A DNA stretch of 64,000 nucleotides from Lathyrus oleraceus. Lineage: Eukaryota > Streptophyta > Magnoliopsida > Fabales > Fabaceae. The position numbers and the translations under genes were made by a program. Positions 53,626 through 64,000 of this stretch are shown here, piece after piece. Within the stretch, counting starts at the first letter, position 1. Each line of letters begins with the position of its first letter. Below the pieces are notes generated by a model. That model ran no database searches, was not told where the DNA came from, and saw only the letters and a program-made list of their open reading frames with translations. The DNA lies in the NCBI RefSeq assembly GCF_024323335.1, contig NC_066581.1, positions 224,883,539 through 224,947,538 on the forward strand. Direction: 5' to 3'.

Positions 53626-55618
53626 ATGTCGTCAAAAAAATCATCAGCACCAAAATTGGATAAACAAGAGGATTGTAAGGGTTCTTTCTTAAATTTACCT
53701 CATGAGATATTGGATTGCATTCTTAAGTAACTTTCACCAAAAGATTTGTTCATGGTAGCACATGTGTGTACTCACTTGAGGAATAATAGTAGAAGTGATT
53801 ATTTATGGAATCAACATGTGGAACATAAATGGAGTAAGTTGGTAGGAGAAGACTTTCACAATGAGTGGAACTATCATATTGGTAAAATTAGAAATGAAGA
53901 AAGTTTGGTTTTACACCACAATCAGAGTAAGTCATATGGAAATATTAGTGGTGATCACCCATATCAACGCCTTCATTCTTATTTGAAAAGTAATAGAGCA
54001 TTGGATGATTTGATTAAAAATCATTCACAAATGGCTTTGTATATTTGCCTTGAGACTGGTCGCTTTTGGTTTCCTATTCAAATATACAAGGTAAGATCAA
54101 CCAAATTATAACATCTATTATGTAATTTATTATTGCATTAAATAGTCTAAATATTATTATTTTTCATTTCTACTAGTAAAACTCTGATTTATTAAGTATC
54201 ATTTCACTCATACATAGTATTTCAAGTTCATTAAAACATTAAGCAAATCATAGAAATTATTATTTCCACATTGTTTTTTAACTCGATTACGTTGGTCCAT
54301 AATATATTGTTAGTGCATAATCATAGAAATTAATGAAACATATTTTTGAAAAAAATGTGACACAATATATTACTGTCATTTTAGGTAGGAGTATAAGAAG
54401 TATATAGAACATAATTGATACCCTAGAAACTAAATAGGGATTTAGTATAATCTCATTTACTTTTATCATTTGGTTTAAAAATTATTATAATTATATGGAA
54501 CTTTGCATGCAGGCTACAAAGAAAACATTATACTGCTATGATGCCCTTGTGAGTTATGATTCTAGAACAAACACCTTTCGAGCAAGGTATTGTTAATTTT
54601 TTTTTATAATAACTAGCAAACTCCTATTATTCTTTATAGGGATTTAGTTTTGAGTAGAAAGTGAATAAAATGAAATTGTTAATTAACACGATGCACATTT
54701 CTATGATTGTAAAACAAAGTCTAGAACTGATCCTCTAAATTTCTTTTTTTTTCTTAATTATATGTAAAAATTTATCAATTTATAGGTCCACAAACGCGGG
54801 AAAACGATTGGTTGAGCGAGATATTGATTGGGAAAGGTTGAGAAAGCCACCACCTAAAACTTTTCTTGTGGATTATTATGAATATAATAATCTCAATGAT
54901 TTGAAACCTGGAGATCGTGTTGAGATTCAAAAGAGAAGAAGGAGGGCATTCCCTTACCATGGTAACAAAAAAAACCCTCTAATTTATCATATATTCTTCT
55001 TAAAGAATTTCACTTTATTAATGATGTCATTTCATATATAAATTCAACTCATTGATTTTTTTTCTAATGACGTTTATTTTCATAGAATAAGGTTTCATAG
55101 AAAATATACATACATTTTGTTACATTAATGAATCTATTGCAATTAACTAAAGTTATTAATTTATATGAATACAAATGTTTTTTCTCATAAACGTCGTCAA
55201 AGAAATGATCTCTTTAATATAATACAGACTTACAACATTTATTTATTGGTTGTATGCTTCAATTTAAATTATAAATTAACTTTTTTTTAATGAGCTATAT
55301 AGATTGGGTGTATGCTTCAATTTGCCATTTCCAATCATGTGACCAGGACATCAATCACTGCTCTTGCCAAGACAATGGTAATATTCATAAATATTCATAA
55401 ATATCAAGTTAAAAAGGAGACACTATTAAAATAATTGTTTTTAATTTTCAGACCTTTTGAATATGATGATCTACAAACGCAGCAGCATCCACAAATATTC
55501 AATGAGTAAAAGAATGAGACACATAATAAGATATGAAGAATTTAACTTTCTTAATGGGATCAGAAAACTTACGGATGAGGAGATTGGAAAGTGGCGTAAC
55601 CTCGACTCTACACTCTAG
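53626..55618 (+). pseudogene. F-box gene, copy B, nonsense at codon 35
   Basis: Exons map to 53,626-54,090, 54,513-54,586, 54,786-54,961, 55,303-55,377 and 55,452-55,618, all splice sites kept. A C-to-T change turns codon 35 (CAA, Gln, inside the F-box) into TAA at 53,728-53,730. The next ATG is codon 43 at 53,752, which would drop the first half of the F-box, including LPHEILDCIL. Apart from this stop I find only two exon differences from copy A, both synonymous (an Arg and a Gly codon in exon 5). The copy was thus intact until very recently. It could still yield an N-terminally truncated protein of about 276 residues, probably unable to bind SKP1. Confidence 0.88.
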
Positions 55619-58521
55619 TGCCAGTGTGTCAATAAAACTTGAAGAATGATTGCGGTTACGGGCCAATGATTCTCAATAGTTGATTTTTCCTGTGCAAGAA
55701 CAACTGATCATCTTTTCGCAGGGATATTAATCTGGTGTGGTATCAATGATTTTAGCAGAATGTAGTAGCTTTACTTTGATGCAAACTGTCTTGTGCAGAT
55801 TGACATTGTGAATTTTTAAGCATGAAATATTTTTGACATTCAATCTGTCATTGGTTTGGGTAAATTGGTTTTCATTAGAAATGCTTCGCACATTGGGAGC
55901 GGTCTATCAGTATAATCGATATTGTCTAAACATTTTTTAGGATATCCAACATAATTTTGAGTGCTTTCTTGTGGCACTTAAAATTAATGTGAGACCTTGT
56001 AAAGTAAGATGTTGTAGGATAGATTTCGAATTGTTCTTACTGTTGAGCAAAATTAAATTCATCTGCAGTTAGTTTGATAATTGGTTGAAAATCTATCTGA
56101 ATAGAATTAATATGATTCTGATTATTACATTGTTATAATTATAAGACTGTAGTCTGCTGCTAGTGAAAGAATCAGGTTGTTGATAGGTGTTTGTTTTGTT
56201 GTAATGGGTTCCCCCTAGTCTTGGGAGCTTGGTGTTGATGGTAGATTGATTTTGATAGTCTCATACTCTAATGTCTTTCTTGTACTCCTTGTGCTAGAAG
56301 TTAATTTCTATACCTACTAATATAATTGGTTCACTCATTGAGTTTAAATTAGTAAGGATATATATAACTATGCTCATATTATATTGCAACAATCAATGAC
56401 AACCAAACTCTACTATATAATGAAGAAAATTAAATAAAGAACAAAATAGCTAATTAAAGTAAATACCACCATAATATTTTTACAAAATAATAACTAATAC
56501 CACCATAATATTTGGAAATTTAATACTTATAAGTGTCAGGAATTGAGGTATCAAATGTTGAATTTTTTAGATGCATAATATGAGAATATGTAGCTACACA
56601 ATTCATAGTTACATGCTTACTTAATGTTTTTCATAATCTGGAAAAGTAAGTTAAAAGTTATTCATTCAAGACTAAATGTTCATACAAATCTACATGACAC
56701 CACATCAAAAACAGTTTGTCTTTTTCATTTCTTTCCTTTTCTCCTTTATCGTCTTCTTTTTTTTACTTCTCTTTCTTCTTTCTTTTCTTTCTCTTTTTTT
56801 TGTAAAGGTCTTGATTAACTAAAGACAAGTTTCTAATTTTACTGTGATTAGAATTTTTATGAATCCACCCTTTTAATTTGACCTATATTTCTCTCTATCC
56901 CATGGAACTTGAAATGTAGAGTGTGAATTATAACACTAGGATGACAATTCTAGAAAGTGTACTAGTCTCGTCAAAGTAATAAAATAATTCGTCTCCAAAG
57001 AGATTATAAACTTAAAAAGGTCATAAAAACGCGATTCAAAATTAATAACAAAGGGGGATTTCAATAAAGTTTTGGCTACGAAAACAATATGAGAATTTTG
57101 TCGAAAAGAAGTTCGTAAATTAAAAGTGATTAGATCTTTATTTAGAATCCCTTAATTATACATATTAGTGAACTGTGTATTAATTGAATTACAATTACAC
57201 TATTATCGCACAAAGAATTAACAAGACCACTGTACTTAATTCCTTGATATACAATTCACTAATTCACACAATAATTCTCTAATTCCTAGGCCTATTCAGA
57301 GTTAAACTAGGCATTTTAAATTTATTAATTCAAAAGCCACAACTTATAATTACATGTTCCTAGTTAGTTACTAAGTTGAATAATTGCCCTAACTCATATC
57401 GGTAGTCTTATGATCAATGATCCATACTCATCTAATATCAATTTGCACGCCCGTTAACACACAAAAGGCATTACAAAAAATAACAAATAAATAATAATAA
57501 TAGCATAAAAACATTAAATTAATCTCAAGAAGTCATATTATATGATCCAACAGAGTACAAATAAGTTCATCTTAAAAGACCTAATCTAGAATAACTTATC
57601 TATTCGTAGGTAAATTAACTATTATCATGAGTTGATAAGAAGTCTTCATCAAAATATATGGAAAATAAGATCTCCAATAACTCCAATGCTCTTCAAAATC
57701 TTGCTCCAAAAGCTCATGGTCGTCACTTTCTATCTCAAATTTGGAACTCTAAAAAAAGTAGCAAAGTGCCCTATTTATAGCAGTTGGCGCGTTGAAAATG
57801 CAGTCACGTCATCATATGGTATCGTACACTTGTTTTGATGTTTTTTACAATTTGAGTGTATATGTTATAGTTTGTTTGCTTATTTGTAATTTGCTTATCA
57901 TTCAATATTCGCTTATTTGTAGTTTATTTGTATTTGAGTTGTATTGTATTTGCTTCAGCTATTTTAGCATGATACCATTAACACCCTTCATTATTCAATA
58001 AAATGAAAGTGTTTGATCAATGACATTGGCCTTTTTTTAGCCTAGCAAATTTCTCTTTTTTCGTTTTGTTAGGTGTGGCATGAAACAAAAGTTAGAACTC
58101 TTAGATGAAAATGTTGAGTGACTTGACTCGAATCAAGTGTTAAGAGTGATTCAAACCAGGAACCTTGTGAAACTTAGGATTTTCCTATGGATGACTTGAT
58201 TCAAATAAAAAAATGAACCTGATTCAAATCACAACTTCATGTGACTCAAATAAAGTGATAATCTTAACTCAAATCAAATGTCTATGTGAAGCTAAATTTG
58301 GGCTCTACTGAAATTGACTCGAATCAAGAGTTTAACTTGACTTTAATCACAATATTTTTCAATTTGAATCATGATTTTCTTCTTGACTCAAATCATAGTT
58401 TTGTAAATCCAATTCTCTATTTTATATTTAAATAGTTGTTTCTTTGATCCAACAAAAATGAGAGGGAAATTATGTGGGTGAAACCCATAGAGACAAAATG
58501 CCAATTTGTCTTCTCTTCTTT
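55619..58521. other. Downstream DNA and Athila-like LTR remnant, copy B
   Basis: Counterpart of 16,289-19,177. It holds the AATAAA at 55,631, the polypyrimidine tract near 56,720-56,800 and the LTR-like segment 56,945-58,004, including a small extra TTTGTAATTTGCTTA insertion near 57,884. No gene is seen. Confidence 0.45.
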
Positions 58522-58526
58522 AGTGT
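58522..58526. repeat. Target-site duplication AGTGT, copy B left
   Basis: Same pentamer and same flank as 19,178-19,182, followed by TGTCGC at 58,527. Confidence 0.85.
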
Positions 58527-61175
<2,649 letters not shown>

Positions 61176-63290
61176 GTTGCCATATTCAATCAACTATGAA
61201 CCTGAACGGATGAAAGCAACGACTATCATACTTTCAAGGTAAATAGGGATTGAATACCAAAAGAACCGGAGAATTTGCACTCTGTAGGTGACAAAGCGAG
61301 GAAAGCGAGGCCATTTACCGATGGCGGCTTCAAAACAAAATTTGATATTTACCGATATCAAGGAAAGCAAGGCCATTTACCGATGGCGGCTTCAAAACAA
61401 AATTTGATATTTACCGATATCAAGGAAAGCGAGGCCATTTACCGATTGCGGCTTCACTGGGGAGGAGCAAGTGAAACAAGACCAGACATTTACCGATGAC
61501 TGGGATGGAACTCGATGTTTACCGACATCGAACAAGGATGTTTATAAGTGAAATAAGACCAGACATTTACCGATAACTGGGATGGAACTCGATGTTTACC
61601 GACATCGAACAAGGATGTTTATAAGTGAAACAAGACCAGACATTTACCGATGACTGGGAAGGAACTCGATGTTTACCGACATCGAACTAGGATGTTTATA
61701 AGTGAAACAAGACCAGACATTTATCGATGTCAAAGAAAGAATACACTTATGAAACGAAAGCATTTACCAATGGCGAAAATGAAACACTCGATATTTACGG
61801 ATAACGAATCTGCTGGGGAATCTTAAACGACCAAACCATTTACCGATGGTTAACAAGCGGCTGATGTTTACTGACATCGAATCAATGATGTTTACCGACA
61901 CCAAAAAGGGAAAGGACACACACGGGTGTTGACAGAACGATTTTTTGTAGACACCGTGAGAGACATGCCATTTACTTATGGCCAACGATTGGAATTCGAC
62001 ATTTACCGACATCGAAAGATGATGTTTACCGACATCAAAGAAAAGCACAGACATTTACGGGGATCAACGCGACACTTACCGGTATCGCAAGGATGATATT
62101 TACATATGTCAAAAATAAGGCAGACACTTACTGGTGACTAAATCGGAAGAGAATCAAGCTTTCCTTTCACGGACTGGTGAGAAAATAAATCTCACTGGGG
62201 TTATTGATTCTGAATGTTGCCAAGAGCAACTGCTGCAAATGTGCTACGCTGATGTTGAAAAATGATCCGCCTCTGCTGGGGATAAGATCCAATCTGGTTT
62301 AATACATGTATGCATATGTTTGAGTTTTCTATGGCGTAATGCTCCATACTGAATGGAAATGCTACATGATTTGAGAATGCGAATGCAAATGATGATTACT
62401 ACATGCAAGATGCAAAGGGAGGAAAACTCCTGCTGGGAAAGCAAATGATCACTTTACTGAGCATACAATTTCTGATACGATCTTCCAACTCTGTAGGGAC
62501 ATTCTCGAAACGGTAGAGAAACCAACTCAACTGGGGAGTCACTTGTTGGGAAAACACCAACCTCTCGACCATGCTGGGGAAACAAATTTTGAACTCGACT
62601 TAGACGATCCAACTTCTTACGTGACTGGACAGTGTTGAAACAACAGGGTCTTCCTTCGAACAAACTTTGGCTCATCTGCTTTAGCCATCAATCAAAGATA
62701 GTAACCTGCAAAACAGCAGGACATACATGCCCCAGGGGATCGTATGGACAAGATATACTCAAGTGTACTCATCATTCAAAATGATTTTCAGATGTTTTAT
62801 CTTTCCGCACGTCATTGTCTAGCCTTCATGTTTTTAGATGCAATGTTTATCAAAAATTCGGACGTTTTTTGCAAACAAAACAGTAAAATAAAAAAACAAG
62901 AGAACGACTTTTATTGATTGAAAATGGCCTATAAAGGCAAATACATCAGGAAGCAATTCCTAGGAAGAGGTAATGGCGCCAAAAGAGAAAATAAACTATC
63001 CTATTGGCAATGTGAACACGACATTCCACTATTTTCCAATTCTGTTATGACTCATAGATCTTCAATTTCCCCCAAATTCTTTGCTTTCTGAGAAGAGTGA
63101 TTGGACCGATCATATCCTTCAAGATGGTAGACACTGAAACGCGATGAAGTACAGATAACTCAGACTGTAGTCTTCGCTTTAATCCCTCTTTTGCTTGGAC
63201 CGCCTTTTCAGGTTTTCAATCCACCGGGATACCCATTTTTGCCTAAGCCGCCTTTGCAGGTTTTCGACTTACCGGGTGTACATATTATTT
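61176..63290 (-). other. Tat 3' untranslated region, copy B
   Basis: Counterpart of 21,817-23,957. The polypurine tract next to the LTR is degraded (ATGGCAAC on the minus strand). The hairpin repeats span 61,300 to about 62,120, with two full 62-bp monomers (61,300 and 61,362) and a partial third. Confidence 0.8.
61300..62120 (-). repeat. TTACCG-loop hairpin repeats, copy B
   Basis: Same organisation as 21,941-22,760 with a handful of substitutions. Confidence 0.9.
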
Positions 63291-63291
63291 T

Positions 63292-64000
63292 TTATTCTTT
63301 ATCCCTAACTTTTGCCCGAACCTTTTTCTTTTCTTTTTCTCTTGGTTCGCCGGGATGCCCTTTTTTGCCTGGACTTTTTTTTTTGTCCAGCGAGTTAGTT
63401 TGTGCGAAGTATTTTTTGACTACATCTGAATTCACAGGAGACGGAAAATATTCACCATCCATAGTTGTAAGCATCAAGGCTCCACCAGAAAAGACTTTTT
63501 AACAACATATGGACCTTCATAATTCGGAGTCCACTTGCCCCTGTTATCCGTACCGGGAGGAAGGATCCTCTTCAAAACTAAGTCACCTATCTAATAACTT
63601 CGAGGACGCACTTTCTGATCAAAGGCCTTCTTCATCCTTCTCTGATATAGTTGTCCATGGCACACAGCTGCTAATCGCTTTTCCTCAATTAAATTTAACT
63701 CATCAAACCTGACTTGAACCCACTCAGCCTCGTCAAGTTTTACATCCATCATCACCCACAAAGAAGGGATTTAAACTTCTACTGGCAAGACTGCCTCCAT
63801 GCCATACACAAGTGAAAACGGAGTTGCCCCGGTTGACGTACGCACCGAGGTACGATACCCATGCAAAGCGAAAGGCAACATCTCATGCCAATCCTTGTAC
63901 GTCACAACCATATTTTGCACAATCTTCTTAATGTTCTTGTTTGCCGCCTCTACAACACCATTCATCTTTGGTCTGTAAGGAGAAGAATTATGTTGTTCGA
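63292..64000 (-). pseudogene. Tat integrase, copy B, frameshifted and running off the window
   Basis: The catalytic-core frame is visible from the window end through MNGVVEAANKNIKK (the catalytic Glu) to PVEV, then stops near 63,771 (a TAA where copy A has Glu-Ile). The C-terminal tail reopens at 63,477 (LTTMDGEYFPSPVNSDVVKK ... KKKSPGKKGHPGEPREKEKK). One T appears to have been lost near 63,496, shifting the frame relative to copy A. Copy A remains open at both sites, so these breaks arose after the duplication. Confidence 0.8.

Overview
This window looks like nuclear DNA from a legume with a large genome, probably the Fabeae (pea, vetch, faba bean, lentil) or a close relative. It is AT-rich and gene-poor, and most of it is nested or broken retrotransposons. 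One family is the Tat/Ogre type of Ty3/gypsy element: a tRNA-Arg-like primer binding site, a second (archaeal-type) RNase H between RT and integrase, a pol intron, and a long repeat-filled 3' region. The only convincing host gene is a five-exon F-box gene of the plant family that includes At2g26850 and At2g32560.

Layout, left to right. 227-895: 3' end of a LINE, minus strand. About 2,450-3,868: gypsy LTR with internal 138-bp subrepeats and a tRNA-Arg-type primer site, plus strand. 4,083 to about 6,100: Athila-like gag start, primer site and LTR, minus strand. 6,480-8,551: Ogre-like gag scrap and LTR, minus strand. 8,552-9,150: copia scrap. 9,151-18,660: LTR remnants around the F-box gene (14,299-16,288). 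19,183-38,372: compound Tat element with three LTRs, bounded by the 5-bp target duplication AGTGT. 38,378-43,883: (TG)n tract, two more LTRs and an RT fossil. 43,891-48,476: copia element with both LTRs. 48,477-64,000: second copy of the 9,151-24,667 block, running off the window end.

The largest structure is a direct duplication. The sequence from about 8,552 recurs from about 47,880 at a steady offset near 39.33 kb, with roughly 1% divergence by eye. It covers the copia end, the F-box locus, and the left part of the compound Tat element with the same AGTGT junction. The Tat insertion is therefore older than the duplication. The second F-box copy has a stop at codon 35 but is otherwise synonymous to the first. 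A third, older remnant of the left end of the block lies at 5,440-6,470.

The most unusual signal is in the 3' untranslated region of the Tat elements. About 40 short hairpins per element share a six-base loop (TTACCG on the plus strand) while their stems differ in sequence but still pair. The 62-bp monomer carrying two such hairpins is present about 2 times in one element and 9 times in the other.

Coordinates come from reading the sequence directly. Percent identities are impressions, not computed alignments, and family assignments rest on recognised motifs, not database searches.
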